The translations under genes were made by a program, and so were the position numbers. A stretch of DNA of 64,000 nucleotides from Casimicrobiaceae bacterium (lineage in GTDB: Bacteria; Pseudomonadota; Gammaproteobacteria; Burkholderiales; Casimicrobiaceae), in NCBI GenBank assembly GCA_026646885.1, contig JAPKHK010000007.1:224067-288066 (forward strand), read 5' to 3'. The notes under the pieces are model-generated. The model saw nothing but the letters and a program-made list of their open reading frames with translations. It made no database searches and was not told the DNA's origin. Positions 33,350 to 42,461 of this stretch are shown piece by piece (position 1 is the first letter of the stretch; every line of letters begins with the position of its first letter).

Positions 33350-34633
33350 ATGGCCCGCTACGCACAGCTCGTGCTTTTCCTCCTCGGACTGGTTTTCGCC
33401 CGCCCGAGCTTCGCTCAACTCACCATCGAAATCATCGGCGGTGGCGCCAACCAGATACCCATCGCCATCGTGCCGTTCGGCAACGAAATTAACTATCCCC
33501 TCGGAGTGACCGGTGTGATCGGATCCGACTTGCAGAGGAGCGGACTGTTTCGCTTGGTCGACGTAGCGGGAGTCTCTCCGCGCCCCACCGACGCCCCGGA
33601 GGTGCGCTACGGCGATTGGCAAAGTCGCGGTGCCGAAGCGCTCCTGATCGGACAGATCACACCGCTCGCCAGCGGCGAAATCGAGATGCGCTTCCGGCTG
33701 CTCGACGTGGTCAAGCAGAGCCAGCTCGCCGGCTACAGTTTCGCGGTGACTCCGAAGCAGTTTCGCGCGACCGCGCACAAGATCGCGGACATCGTCTATG
33801 AGGCGCTCACCGGGGATCGAGGCGTCTTCAGCACCAAGATCGCCTACATCACCAAAGCGGGGCGGCGCTTCGGCCTGCAAGTGGCCGATGCCGATGGTTA
33901 CAACGCCGAAACCGTGGTCAGCTCCAACGAACCGCTGATGTCGCCGGCCTGGTCCCCCGAGGGTCAGCGCATCGCCTACGTTTCCTTCGAGAGCCGCAAG
34001 CCCGTGGTCTACGTGCAACACCTCACCACCGGCAAGCGCAACCTGATTGCCAGCTTTCGCGGCAGCAACAGCGCTCCCTCGTGGAGCCCAGATGGTCAGA
34101 AACTCGCCGTGACACTTTCCAAGGACGGGGGCTCGCAGCTCTTCATGATCAACGCCGATGGCAGCAATCCGGAGCGGCTGATGAGCTCCGGCAGCATCGA
34201 CACCGAGGCGCACTTCGCGCCGGACGGGCAGTCGCTCCTGTTCACCTCGGATCGCGGCGGCGGCCCCCAGATCTATCGCTTCGATTTGGCGACAAGGGCG
34301 GTGGAGCGCATCACTTTCGAAGGCAGCTACAACACCTCGGCGCGCATCGCGCCCGGTGGCAAGAGCATCGTCTTCGTGCGGCGCGAGGGCGGTCGCCTCA
34401 ACATCGCGGTCCAGGATCTGGCAAGCAAGCAGGTGCAGGTTCTGACCTCGGGCAACGCCGACGAATACCCAAGCTTCGCGCCCAACGGTAAGATCATCCT
34501 GTACGAAGCCGATTCGGGCGGGCGTGGTATATTAGCCGCTGTCTCCAGCGATGGCCGAGTCAAGCAGCGCCTCGTTGCCGCCGGAAGCGACGTGCGCCAA
34601 CCCGCTTGGGGACCGCTGCCAAAGAACCCCTGA
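33350..34633 (+). CDS. tolB: Tol-Pal system periplasmic protein TolB
   Basis: Periplasmic component of the Tol-Pal envelope complex that binds Pal and TolA. The 427 residues have a signal peptide (about 1-22, ARPSFA cleavage region), an N-terminal TolB domain (about 25-160) and a six-bladed beta-propeller with repeats such as MSPAWSPEGQRIAYVSFES, APSWSPDGQKLAVTLS and SFAPNGKIILYEA. It leads a tolB-pal-cpoB-queC cluster; tolQ, tolR and tolA are not in the window. Confidence 0.96.
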   Translation: MARYAQLVLFLLGLVFARPSFAQLTIEIIGGGANQIPIAIVPFGNEINYPLGVTGVIGSDLQRSGLFRLVDVAGVSPRPTDAPEVRYGDWQSRGAEALLIGQITPLASGEIEMRFRLLDVVKQSQLAGYSFAVTPKQFRATAHKIADIVYEALTGDRGVFSTKIAYITKAGRRFGLQVADADGYNAETVVSSNEPLMSPAWSPEGQRIAYVSFESRKPVVYVQHLTTGKRNLIASFRGSNSAPSWSPDGQKLAVTLSKDGGSQLFMINADGSNPERLMSSGSIDTEAHFAPDGQSLLFTSDRGGGPQIYRFDLATRAVERITFEGSYNTSARIAPGGKSIVFVRREGGRLNIAVQDLASKQVQVLTSGNADEYPSFAPNGKIILYEADSGGRGILAAVSSDGRVKQRLVAAGSDVRQPAWGPLPKNP

Positions 34634-34653
34634 ACCGAAAGTGAGGAGAGACC

Positions 34654-35184
34654 ATGATGAAGTTGCTGCCCGCATTACTCGTCACCTTGTTGCTGGCTGC
34701 CTGTCAAAGCACGCCCACCACGACCGCGCCGGTCGACGAGCGCAAGACCGCATCCACCACGGCGACGACACCCAGCGGCACAGCCACCACGCCAGCCGCG
34801 GACGGCAGCGGCTTGCGTGTCAATCCGCTCAAAGACCCGAAGAACATTCTCTCCAAGCGCAGCGTCTATTTCGACTTCGATTCCTATGTCGTCAAGGACG
34901 AATTCAAGCCGCTGGTCACGGCGCACGCTCAATACCTCGGGGCCAATCGCACGGCCAAGATGGTCGTGCAAGGCAACGCCGACGAACGTGGCACTCATGA
35001 ATACAACCTCGCCCTGGGCCAGCGCCGCGCCGATGCGGTCAAGAAGATGATGGTCCTCCTCGGCGCGGGCGATGCGCAAATCGAGACGGTGAGTTTCGGG
35101 AAAGAGAAGCCGCGCAATCCCGGGCACGACGAGACCGCCTGGGCCGAGAACCGCCGCGACGACATCGTCTATCAGGGTGAGTGA
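34654..35184 (+). CDS. pal: Peptidoglycan-associated lipoprotein Pal
   Basis: A 176-residue outer-membrane lipoprotein that anchors the Tol system to peptidoglycan. The signal peptide ends in the lipobox LLLAAC with Cys near residue 18; a Thr/Ala-rich linker follows, then an OmpA-like domain with VYFDFDSYVVKDEF, VQGNADERGTHEYNLALGQRRADAV and ENRRDDIVY. GAGGAGAG precedes the ATG. It overlaps cpoB by 4 bp. Confidence 0.97.
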   Translation: MMKLLPALLVTLLLAACQSTPTTTAPVDERKTASTTATTPSGTATTPAADGSGLRVNPLKDPKNILSKRSVYFDFDSYVVKDEFKPLVTAHAQYLGANRTAKMVVQGNADERGTHEYNLALGQRRADAVKKMMVLLGAGDAQIETVSFGKEKPRNPGHDETAWAENRRDDIVYQGE

Positions 35185-36053
35185 CCTTGCGCCGCGCCCA
35201 TCTGCACCGCTTCGCCGTTGTCCTGCTGTTGCTGGTCGCGAGCCCGGTGACGGCGGGGCTCTTCGACGATGAGGAAGCACGGGCGCAGGTCGCCGACTTG
35301 AAGAAACAGGTCGGCGAAATGCACAAGGCGCTGGAAGCGCGCGTGGTCTCCCTGGAAACGGCCCTGCAGGCGCAGGGCCTGCTGGATCTCCTGAATCAAG
35401 TCGAGGCGATGAAAGGGGACCTCGCGAAGCTCCACGGCCAGATCGAGGTCCTCGCGCACGAACTCGAGCAGGCGCACAAACGTCAGCGCGATCTTTACGT
35501 TGATCTCGACACCCGCTTGCGCAAGATCGAGACACCCGCACCCGCGGTTACCGAAACTGCGGGGGCGCCTGTCGAAGCCAACACCCCGCCGCCGCTGCCG
35601 GCGAGCAACTTGCCCAGCGTGGCGCCCACCCCAATACCCAAGCTACCGCCCACGCGCACCGCGCCCGAAGCCGGCGTCACTCCCGAACAGCAAGCTTACG
35701 CCACCGCCATGGATCAGTTTCAGGCGGGAAAATACCAAGAAGCGCTGGCCTTGTTTCAGGCCTTTTTGAAGGCTTTTCCCAAGAGCCCCTTGGCGCCCAG
35801 CGCCCAATATTGGATCGGCAACGCCCATTTCGCCTTGCGCGAATTCCCCGCTGCCATCGCGGCGCAGCGGCTCTTGATCCGCAATTACCCCGACAGCCAG
35901 AAGGTGCCCGACGCTTGGCTCAACATTGCCAGTGCGCAGGCCGAACAGGGCGACATATCAGGCGCAAAGAAGAGCCTCGAGGACTTGGTTGCCCGATACC
36001 CGCAGTCCGAAGCTGCGGAGAAGGCGAAGAAGCGCCTCGCCGCCGCCCACTGA
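35181..36053 (+). CDS. cpoB: Cell division coordinator CpoB (YbgF)
   Basis: Periplasmic protein that links the Tol machine with peptidoglycan synthesis during constriction. The 290 residues have a signal peptide (about 1-25), a coiled coil (about 28-115), a Pro/Ala-rich linker and three TPR repeats (about 170-285; for example [33 protein letters not shown]). The start is a GTG overlapping the pal stop. Confidence 0.93.
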   Translation: MTLRRAHLHRFAVVLLLLVASPVTAGLFDDEEARAQVADLKKQVGEMHKALEARVVSLETALQAQGLLDLLNQVEAMKGDLAKLHGQIEVLAHELEQAHKRQRDLYVDLDTRLRKIETPAPAVTETAGAPVEANTPPPLPASNLPSVAPTPIPKLPPTRTAPEAGVTPEQQAYATAMDQFQAGKYQEALALFQAFLKAFPKSPLAPSAQYWIGNAHFALREFPAAIAAQRLLIRNYPDSQKVPDAWLNIASAQAEQGDISGAKKSLEDLVARYPQSEAAEKAKKRLAAAH

Positions 36054-36093
36054 CTGCCCACCCAGGTTCATTAAAGGCATGGGTAACAGCGCC

Positions 36094-36298
36094 CCGCCGG
36101 GCCGCCCCAAGGGGCGCGTTCAAGAAACCGGAGCCGCGCAGCGGCGAACCGCCATCACCCCCTCCCCGCGGGAGGGGGCTGGGGGGAGGGCCGCACCCCC
36201 GCCGCCGGGCCGCCCCAAGGGGCGCGTTCAAGAAACCGGAGCCGCGCAGCGGCGAACCGCCATCACCCCCTCCCCGCGGGAGGGGGCTGGGGGGAGGG
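36094..36298. repeat. Tandem 108-bp repeat, two copies, upstream of queC
   Basis: A 97-bp identical segment occurs at 36094-36190 and again at 36202-36298, a 108-bp period. Each contains the palindrome-rich CCCTCCCCGCGGGAGGG and GGCCGCCCCAAGGGGCG. The pair fills the whole gap between cpoB and queC and remains open in the queC reading frame. Confidence 0.9.
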
Positions 36299-36318
36299 TT
36301 GCACACCAACCGCCCGCC

Positions 36319-36978
36319 GTGGTGTTGCTCTCCGGCGGGCTCGACTCCGCCACCGTACTGGCCGCAGCGTGTGCCCAAGGTTTTGCCACTCATGCCTTGA
36401 CCTTCGATTACGGCCAGCGGCATCGCGCCGAACTCGATGCGGCGGCAAAGGTCGCGGCAACCCTGGGGGCGGCGAGCCACCGCACCGTTCGAATCGATCT
36501 CGCGCAATTGGGCGGATCGGCGCTCACCGATCAACGCATTGCCGTCCCGGAAACGCCGAGCACCGGCATTCCGCTCACCTACGTTCCGGCACGCAACACC
36601 GTGATGCTCTCCTTCGGGCTGGCCCTGGCGGAGGTTTTGGGCGCCAGCGATTTGTTCATCGGCGTCAACGCCGTGGACTATTCTGGTTATCCCGATTGCC
36701 GGCCCGAGTACATCGCCGCTTTCGAATCCTTGGCCAAGCTCGCCACCAAGGCCGGGGTAGAAGGCCGCGCCCCACATTTGCACGCGCCGCTGCAGCACTT
36801 GAGCAAGGCGCAGATCATCGCTTATGGGACGACGCTGGGCGTCGATTATTCGCTCACGGTCTCCTGTTATCAGGCCGATGCCGATGGCGCCGCCTGCGGC
36901 CGCTGCGACGCCTGCCGTCTGCGGCGCGAAGGTTTTGCCGCGGCCGGCCTGCCCGATCCGACGCGCTACGCGATTTGA
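36319..36978 (+). CDS. queC: 7-cyano-7-deazaguanine synthase QueC
   Basis: ATP-dependent conversion of 7-carboxy-7-deazaguanine to preQ0 in queuosine synthesis. The PP-loop [14 protein letters not shown] starts at the N-terminus; the C-terminal zinc site is [17 protein letters not shown]. Length (219) is close to the family. The start is uncertain: GTG at 36319 or 36322 fits the family, while the only in-frame ATG nearby (36079) would read through both 108-bp repeats and add an 80-residue extension. No clear ribosome-binding site stands before the GTG. Confidence 0.92.
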   Translation: MVLLSGGLDSATVLAAACAQGFATHALTFDYGQRHRAELDAAAKVAATLGAASHRTVRIDLAQLGGSALTDQRIAVPETPSTGIPLTYVPARNTVMLSFGLALAEVLGASDLFIGVNAVDYSGYPDCRPEYIAAFESLAKLATKAGVEGRAPHLHAPLQHLSKAQIIAYGTTLGVDYSLTVSCYQADADGAACGRCDACRLRREGFAAAGLPDPTRYAI

Positions 36979-37040
36979 GCCAAGAAACTTCGGGTGACTG
37001 CCTGGCGACTTGCGACGAGCGCAAGGGCAACGCGCTGGCG

Positions 37041-38084
37041 TTGACCGCTCCGTCTTTCGCCGAATGCCTCATCGCTTGGCAAAAGCAGCATGGGCGCCAG
37101 AACCTGCCTTGGCAGCACACCCGCGACGCCTATCGTCTCTGGATCGCGGAGATCATGCTGCAACAGACCCAGGTCGCCACTGTCCTGCCCTATTACGAGC
37201 GCTTTCTGGCGGCTTTCCCGCAGGTTGCCGCACTGGCCGCGGCGCCGCTCGATCAGGTGCTCGCGCGCTGGGCGGGCCTGGGTTACTACACCCGGGCACG
37301 TAACCTGCATCGCGCCGCGCAAAAGGTACTGGCCGAAGCGGGCGGCTATTTTCCGCGCGATTTCGCAACGCTGTGCACGCTGCCCGGTGTGGGGCGATCG
37401 ACCGCGGCGGCCATCGCCGCCGCCGCCGCGGGCGAACGGCGTGCCATCCTCGACGGCAACGTCAAACGCGTGCTGGCACGTTGCTTCGCCATCGAAGGCT
37501 ACCCCGGCCAAGCCGCCGTGACGCGCCGGCTGTGGGAACTTGCCGAAGCCCTGCTGCCGGAGGACGAAGTCGCCCGTTACCACCAGGCTTCGATGGATCT
37601 CGGGGCGACCATTTGTCTACCGAAAAACCCGCGCTGCGCCGACTGCCCGCTGACCGACCGTTGTGTGGCTAGGCGCGAGCGACGCGTTGCCGATCTGCCC
37701 ACCCCGCGCCCGAAAAAGACGCTTCCGACGCGCGCCGTGCAAATGCTGGTGTGTGTGCATCAAGGCGCGGTGCTGCTCAAGCGGCGCCCGCCGCAAGGCA
37801 TTTGGGGCGGGCTTTGGTCGCTGCCGGAATGCGCAGCGGAGCAGTCCGCCCATGAGGTACTCCACACTGTGCTGCCCGGCGCGTTATGGCGGGCACCGCA
37901 GGCGCTGGCGGCTTGCAAGCACAGCTTCACCCATTTTCATTTGCTACTGCAGCCCACGCTTTGCCAGGTCACCCACCTGTCCTTGCATGCGCAGGCGCTA
38001 GGCGGGCAATGGTTTCGCCCTGCCGAGCTCGGCACCTTGGGTCTGCCCGCACCGGTGGCACGGTTGCTGCGCGATCTGGTCTAA
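37041..38084 (+). CDS. mutY: Adenine DNA glycosylase MutY
   Basis: Removes adenine mispaired with 8-oxoguanine. The 347 residues show the HhH-GPD fold with the catalytic Glu in EIMLQQTQV, LPGVGRSTAAAI and the catalytic Asp region YHQASMDLGATIC; the iron-sulfur loop follows as C-x6-C-x2-C-x5-C. A NUDIX-like C-terminal domain (about 220-345) recognises 8-oxoG. TTG at 37041 matches the family N-terminus; a TTG at 36975 overlapping the queC stop is the alternative. Confidence 0.93.
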   Translation: MTAPSFAECLIAWQKQHGRQNLPWQHTRDAYRLWIAEIMLQQTQVATVLPYYERFLAAFPQVAALAAAPLDQVLARWAGLGYYTRARNLHRAAQKVLAEAGGYFPRDFATLCTLPGVGRSTAAAIAAAAAGERRAILDGNVKRVLARCFAIEGYPGQAAVTRRLWELAEALLPEDEVARYHQASMDLGATICLPKNPRCADCPLTDRCVARRERRVADLPTPRPKKTLPTRAVQMLVCVHQGAVLLKRRPPQGIWGGLWSLPECAAEQSAHEVLHTVLPGALWRAPQALAACKHSFTHFHLLLQPTLCQVTHLSLHAQALGGQWFRPAELGTLGLPAPVARLLRDLV

Positions 38085-38093
38085 ACAACGCGC

Positions 38094-38879
38094 TCAGCGG
38101 CTCGATTCCCAGTCGTGGCTATGACTATGGGCATGCAGCATCCCGTCGTGCCGATGACGGTGGCGATGCATGAGCTTGGCCGCTTCGAGCAAGGGCCGAT
38201 CCTGCAAGACCGCACTCACCGGGCCGTCGTGCAGCAAGCGTCCGCCTTCACCGAGCACCAATGCCCGATCGCCCAGTTCGCTGGCCATGGAAAGATTGTG
38301 CGTACTGGCGATCACCGTCTTGCCGCAATCGATCAGATAATCCACCAGCCAGCCCGCCGCTTGCGGATCGAGGCTCGCAGTCGGTTCGTCGAGCAGCAGC
38401 ACTTGGGGTTCGAGCACCATAATAGCGGCGAGCGCCACTTTCTGCTTTTGGCCTCCGGAGAGCTGATAGGGCGCCAGTTCGAGCAAGGCTTCGATGCCCA
38501 GCGCGGCCGCCCAGTGTTCGGCTCTTTCCAGCGCATCTGGCCATCCGAGCTGGCGCGGCGCATAAGCGATTTCCTCGCGCACCGTCGGATTAAATAGCAT
38601 CGCTTCGGGATGCTGGAAAAGCAGCACCACTTCGCTGCGAAAGCGACGTGCGAAGGCGTTTGCTGCGAGCGTCGCCGGAGTGACTTCTTCGCCGCGGTAG
38701 GAATAGCGCCCCGCGGAGGGAGCCAGGAGTCCGTTGGCGATCTTGAGCAGCGTCGATTTGCCGCAGCCATTGGCTCCCAATAGAATCACTTTTTCGCCGG
38801 CGGCGACGGTCGCGGAAAACTCCTCGATGATCGAGGGACCGTCCGGCCAAGCGAAGCCCAGGCGCTCAAAAGTTATCAT
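38094..38879 (-). CDS. cbiO: Nickel/cobalt ECF transporter ATPase (CbiO/NikO)
   Basis: The 261-residue ATP-binding subunit of an energy-coupling-factor metal transporter. Walker A is GANGCGKST, the signature is LSGGQKQKVALAA and Walker B is VLLLDEPTASLDP, followed by the switch His in ASTHN. The C-terminus ends in a His-rich tail (HRHRHRHDG and HAHSHSHD), fitting a Ni/Co role. The ATG at 38879 overlaps the permease stop by 4 bp; it is the last gene of the operon. Confidence 0.93.
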   Translation of the reverse strand: MITFERLGFAWPDGPSIIEEFSATVAAGEKVILLGANGCGKSTLLKIANGLLAPSAGRYSYRGEEVTPATLAANAFARRFRSEVVLLFQHPEAMLFNPTVREEIAYAPRQLGWPDALERAEHWAAALGIEALLELAPYQLSGGQKQKVALAAIMVLEPQVLLLDEPTASLDPQAAGWLVDYLIDCGKTVIASTHNLSMASELGDRALVLGEGGRLLHDGPVSAVLQDRPLLEAAKLMHRHRHRHDGMLHAHSHSHDWESSR

Positions 38880-39541
38880 CGGCTTCGCCGCGCCCAAGGC
38901 GGTGCGCCGGGCTGCGTTTTCGCCGGCCGCCAAACCATTGGCTGGGGTGCTGGGCTGACTTTCTCTCCTGGCTCGAGCAGCGTGAAAGCGCCCCGTGAGC
39001 GCATGGCCAGACTCGACTCCTGGGCCATCGCCAAAGATTTGTCGAGCAGGTTTTGCCCCTGTGCCGCAGCATGGCGCGCGCGGTCGAGGAAGCGTGGTGC
39101 ACCCAAGTTGCGACTGGCAAAGGCCAGGCGATAATCATCGAGCAGACGCCGCAAAACCATGATCTGCCCCAGCGCCAGGCTGAGCACCAAGCGCAGCGTC
39201 GGAGAAAAGGCGGTGGCCCGCAGCAAATCGACGCGGTCCACAAACCAAAAACCCAGGTAAACCAGCAACAAGACGCGCAAGTTGATGAGCAGCAAATATT
39301 CGGCCTGAAAGCGCGCCTGCCAGAGCGCCACCACCACATAACCCAAAGAGACGCACAAATTGAATGCCAGCATGGCCAAGAGGCTGCGCTTCAAGTACCG
39401 CCAGCGCGAGTCGCCGGCACCCAGCAGCGCCAGGCTCAAAGCGACCGCGAGCAGTATCGGTTGGGTGACCATGCTGAGCCCGAGCACCGCGACCAAATAG
39501 ACGAACAGCGCGCCGCTGGAAGAGTGTCTGAGCTTGTTCAT
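38876..39541 (-). CDS. cbiQ: Nickel/cobalt ECF transporter T component (CbiQ/NikQ)
   Basis: A 221-residue membrane protein with four to five hydrophobic segments and a cytoplasmic C-terminal coupling region containing MRSRG, near the Ala-Arg-Gly signature used by T components to contact the ATPase. It overlaps cbiM and cbiO by 4 bp on each side. The final 25 residues are rich in Pro/Arg and probably not conserved. Confidence 0.87.
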   Translation of the reverse strand: MNKLRHSSSGALFVYLVAVLGLSMVTQPILLAVALSLALLGAGDSRWRYLKRSLLAMLAFNLCVSLGYVVVALWQARFQAEYLLLINLRVLLLVYLGFWFVDRVDLLRATAFSPTLRLVLSLALGQIMVLRRLLDDYRLAFASRNLGAPRFLDRARHAAAQGQNLLDKSLAMAQESSLAMRSRGAFTLLEPGEKVSPAPQPMVWRPAKTQPGAPPWARRSR

Positions 39542-40278
39542 CGGCCCACCCGCTTCTCGCCCTGCGCCACGGCCTGGCCCGGTGTGCCTAGCAGCCGGCG
39601 CCCAGACGCTTGGCTCGCGCCCGCAGGCGCAGTTTGGGTAGGAGTCCATGCTCGCGCCTGCGCGAAGCGCCAGACCAGCACGGTCAAAACCGCTTCGCCC
39701 ACGCCGATGAGGAGATGCGGCAGAAGCACGGCAGGCAAGGTAATGCGCCAGTCGAAGGGAAAATAGAGCGGCGTGCCATCGGCCCGGCTGGCCAGCAGCG
39801 GTTGCGCGCCGAGAACCAAAGCGATCAGAGCTGCCGGCAGTACCACCGAGATCCAACCCGCCAAGGCCACCGCCAGCGTTTCTTGCCAGCGGCGAAGCGC
39901 GTGAAAGACGCCCAAGGCGGCGGCCGCACCCACCAAGCCCAGCGCCAGGGCATTCACCGCCAGCGCGGTGATGCCGCCCGCACCAAACAGCAGCGACTGC
40001 AAGACCAGCACCAGGCTGTAAGCCAGAAAAGCGAGTCGCAGGCCGAACAGCAGTGCCAGCATGGCCACACCCAAAGCGTGCCCCGAGCTGCCGCCGGGTA
40101 TCGGCACCATCAAGAGCCCCAAGCCATAGGCCAGGGCGGTCATCGCCGCGAGGCGCGGCAAGGTCTGTTCGTCCAGCCGCCGCGCCAAGCCCCGTGCCGC
40201 CCAGGCCCAGGCCAATGCGGCCAGACCATAGGCCGGGAGATAAGTTTGGGGCGACAAAAAACCGTCAGGCAGGTGCAT
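39538..40278 (-). CDS. cbiM: Nickel/cobalt ECF transporter S component (CbiM/NikM)
   Basis: The 246-residue substrate-specific membrane subunit. It begins with MHLPDGFLSPQTY, whose N-terminal Met-His is the metal ligand of CbiM/NikM, so the start must be this ATG. MVPIPGGSSGHALG near residue 57 is the second signature and about seven membrane segments are seen. Nickel is favoured over cobalt because NikK- and NikL-like genes lie upstream, but specificity is not proven. Confidence 0.93.
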   Translation of the reverse strand: MHLPDGFLSPQTYLPAYGLAALAWAWAARGLARRLDEQTLPRLAAMTALAYGLGLLMVPIPGGSSGHALGVAMLALLFGLRLAFLAYSLVLVLQSLLFGAGGITALAVNALALGLVGAAAALGVFHALRRWQETLAVALAGWISVVLPAALIALVLGAQPLLASRADGTPLYFPFDWRITLPAVLLPHLLIGVGEAVLTVLVWRFAQARAWTPTQTAPAGASQASGRRLLGTPGQAVAQGEKRVGR

Positions 40279-40279
40279 A

Positions 40280-41287
40280 CTAGAAAAGGACCGAAGCGCT
40301 AAATATTAGCCGATCACGTTCAAGCCCCTCGGCGCCTTGTTGCTCGGATTGCTCATTGAGCCTTTTCCAGATCGGTCGTTTCACGCCGAGGGCGAAACTC
40401 CAACGATCCCAATAAACCCGCAGGCCCGGAAGCGCATAGATCATGCGTCCGCCGGTAGCCTGTTCGCCCACGCCGTCGACGACGTCACGACCGAGCTTGA
40501 GGTGCTGCACTTCAAAACTCAAATCGGCGCGCAGCTTGGCTTCTGGGCGAGTCCAAAACCGATAGGTAAGGCCGGCGTTAAGGCGCTGTTCGGCACCAAA
40601 TCGTGTGGTGAATCCATCCCTTGTATCGGGATCAGCGCCATATCGATAGCTGCGGAACCATAACGCCGAAAGTTCGGCGTTGAAGCTCAGCTTGGCACTG
40701 AGCATTCGGGTCGCGGTAAGTCCAAGCGAATAGGAAGGCTTGCCGAAACCGGTGGACATGCCGGGATCGATGCTGCCGTCGGGCAGCCGCAGATTCGCCT
40801 TGCCCGTCGGCAAAGTGGCGCCGCCGAAAACAGTGAAATGCCAATCTTCGAGCTCGTCCAGGCTTTCGGTCTTGGGTACAAGAGAGAACGACTTGCCGTC
40901 AAACCGAAATCCGATTTGCCCCAAGACGGAAACATCCGCGAAACCACGCGTGGAGAATCCGCCGGGTTCATCGACCTTGGTGTGCTGCGGTAGGAAGACG
41001 TAACCCGAGAACCAAGGCGTGAAGCCGTGTCCCAGCCCCAGCATCACGAAGCGGGAGTAGTCCGCCTCGACCGCTTCGGGATCGAAAGTGCGAAACCGGG
41101 CGTGATCCACTTTCAGCGCCACCAGCGTGCGCTCTTCGGGCAGCACCGCGGAAGTCGCCGACTCGACCGGTGCGCCCGGGCCTTCGAGTGCCGCCGCACC
41201 GACTCCGGCCACGCCGTGATGGGCCGCAGCCGGGATGGCCCAAGCGGCACCCAGGACGAGCGTGGCGCATAGGTTTCTCATTCTCAC
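40280..41287 (-). CDS. Outer-membrane beta-barrel protein in the metal-uptake operon
   Basis: A 335-residue secreted protein with a signal peptide (about 1-22, AIPAAAHH) and alternating hydrophobic strands through to a C-terminal LIFSASVLF, an aromatic-ended barrel signature. It resembles transporter/porin-like barrels of the transporter (phenol-degradation) type. It overlaps the NikL-like gene by 4 bp and ends 1 bp before cbiM, so it is co-expressed with the inner-membrane transporter. A role in passing Ni or Co across the outer membrane is inference from this position. Confidence 0.75.
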   Translation of the reverse strand: MRMRNLCATLVLGAAWAIPAAAHHGVAGVGAAALEGPGAPVESATSAVLPEERTLVALKVDHARFRTFDPEAVEADYSRFVMLGLGHGFTPWFSGYVFLPQHTKVDEPGGFSTRGFADVSVLGQIGFRFDGKSFSLVPKTESLDELEDWHFTVFGGATLPTGKANLRLPDGSIDPGMSTGFGKPSYSLGLTATRMLSAKLSFNAELSALWFRSYRYGADPDTRDGFTTRFGAEQRLNAGLTYRFWTRPEAKLRADLSFEVQHLKLGRDVVDGVGEQATGGRMIYALPGLRVYWDRWSFALGVKRPIWKRLNEQSEQQGAEGLERDRLIFSASVLF

Positions 41288-41706
41288 CCCCTCTTGCGAA
41301 AAAAAAGTTGCACCGCACCGAAGAGCGCCAACACCACGCCGATGCCCAGCAGGATGCGGGTAAATCGATCTTCGTCGGCCCGGTCGGCCCCACTGGGAGC
41401 CAAGCCATCGGGCTGAAACCGCAAATCCAAGCCGTGACCATCGGCGGAGAAAGCGCGCAGCCGCAGTTCGCCGGAACCCAAGGGCAGAAACACCGCGCGG
41501 CCTTCGTGATCGGTGCGCCCGACGTGAAAGGGTCGGTCACTGCCGGAGGCATAGACCTCGTAGGCCTCAAAGGCGAAGGGCTTGCTATCGGCATATTGCA
41601 ATTGCACCACCATGGCCCTGGAAATGCTCGTGTGCGACACCACCTCGTGCGCTTTCACGCCGGCCACGAGCGACACGAGCAAGAAGCTGACCAGTGCCTT
41701 CTTCAT
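41284..41706 (-). CDS. nikL: NikL-like periplasmic/membrane component
   Basis: A 140-residue protein with a signal peptide or N-terminal helix (1-19), a periplasmic domain (VVQLQYADSKPFAFEAYEVYA, then VGRTDHEGRAVF) and a C-terminal membrane segment (about 117-136) followed by RKRG. This layout matches NikL of NikKMLQO-type nickel systems. It overlaps both neighbours by 4 bp. Confidence 0.7.
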   Translation of the reverse strand: MKKALVSFLLVSLVAGVKAHEVVSHTSISRAMVVQLQYADSKPFAFEAYEVYASGSDRPFHVGRTDHEGRAVFLPLGSGELRLRAFSADGHGLDLRFQPDGLAPSGADRADEDRFTRILLGIGVVLALFGAVQLFFRKRG

Positions 41707-42461
41707 GGGCGGGCCACGACAAAATTGAGTGTAGTGGCGAGTATCAAGCGATCGGCGCGATCATCGGCGAGGGGCAATTCGATACTGGCCGAGATGATCT
41801 GCAAGCCGGCGCGCCGCAACTTGAGCACGATCGAGCCATCGTCCGCGCTGGCACCGCGTGTCGCGCCGTCATAGGCCACCGGCACTCCCGCGCGTGGTTT
41901 TCCTTCGTAACTGACCAGGAGGCGCAATTTGTCGCCGGTGGCGAGCGCGGCGGGATTTTCCAGCAAGGAAAGCTCCAGGCCTAGGCCCAGAGGTTTGGTC
42001 AGGGCTGGCGTCCAGTGATCTATGCGTTTCACCGTATCTTCCGAACGCCAACTCTGCAGCGCACCGCTCGCCTCGTTCTTGGGCACGTTGTGCGTTTGCC
42101 AAGCCGTTTTGGTCCAGTATCCCGAGGAGGCGCCGACCAGCAGAACCGCGCAGTCGGCTTGGATTCGGGTCGGGTAAGCCGGCGTCCAGGTCAACGACCG
42201 CGTTGTGCCCCTTTGGTCGATGCAGGTCACGGATTGGACGAAGCCTGCCGCGTAAGGCACGCGATCAGCACCGGCGTGTGCACCGCTCAAATGTCCTTGG
42301 TGCAGGACAAAGGACTCACCTTCGCGGTCCAGCCATAGCTCATGCGCTCGGACACTGGCGACGCCCGCCAGCAACATCATGAAGCCCCAGGCGAGCAAGT
42401 GGGCTCGGCTGGGACGAGAATCCGCGTCGGATTGCTTTCGGCAGGGCCTGGTATGAATCAT
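41703..42461 (-). CDS. nikK: NikK-like DUF4198 periplasmic protein
   Basis: A 252-residue exported protein: after a basic N-terminus the hydrophobic signal (LLAWGFMMLLAGVASVRA) leads to HELWLDREG, the start typical of DUF4198/NikK proteins whose N-terminal His may bind metal once exposed. LRLLVSYEGKPRAGVPVAYDG near 180 is the family's Ig-like part. It is the first gene of the six-gene operon. The ATG at 42461 is one of two possible starts; 16 more codons upstream are open. Confidence 0.72.
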   Translation of the reverse strand: MIHTRPCRKQSDADSRPSRAHLLAWGFMMLLAGVASVRAHELWLDREGESFVLHQGHLSGAHAGADRVPYAAGFVQSVTCIDQRGTTRSLTWTPAYPTRIQADCAVLLVGASSGYWTKTAWQTHNVPKNEASGALQSWRSEDTVKRIDHWTPALTKPLGLGLELSLLENPAALATGDKLRLLVSYEGKPRAGVPVAYDGATRGASADDGSIVLKLRRAGLQIISASIELPLADDRADRLILATTLNFVVARP

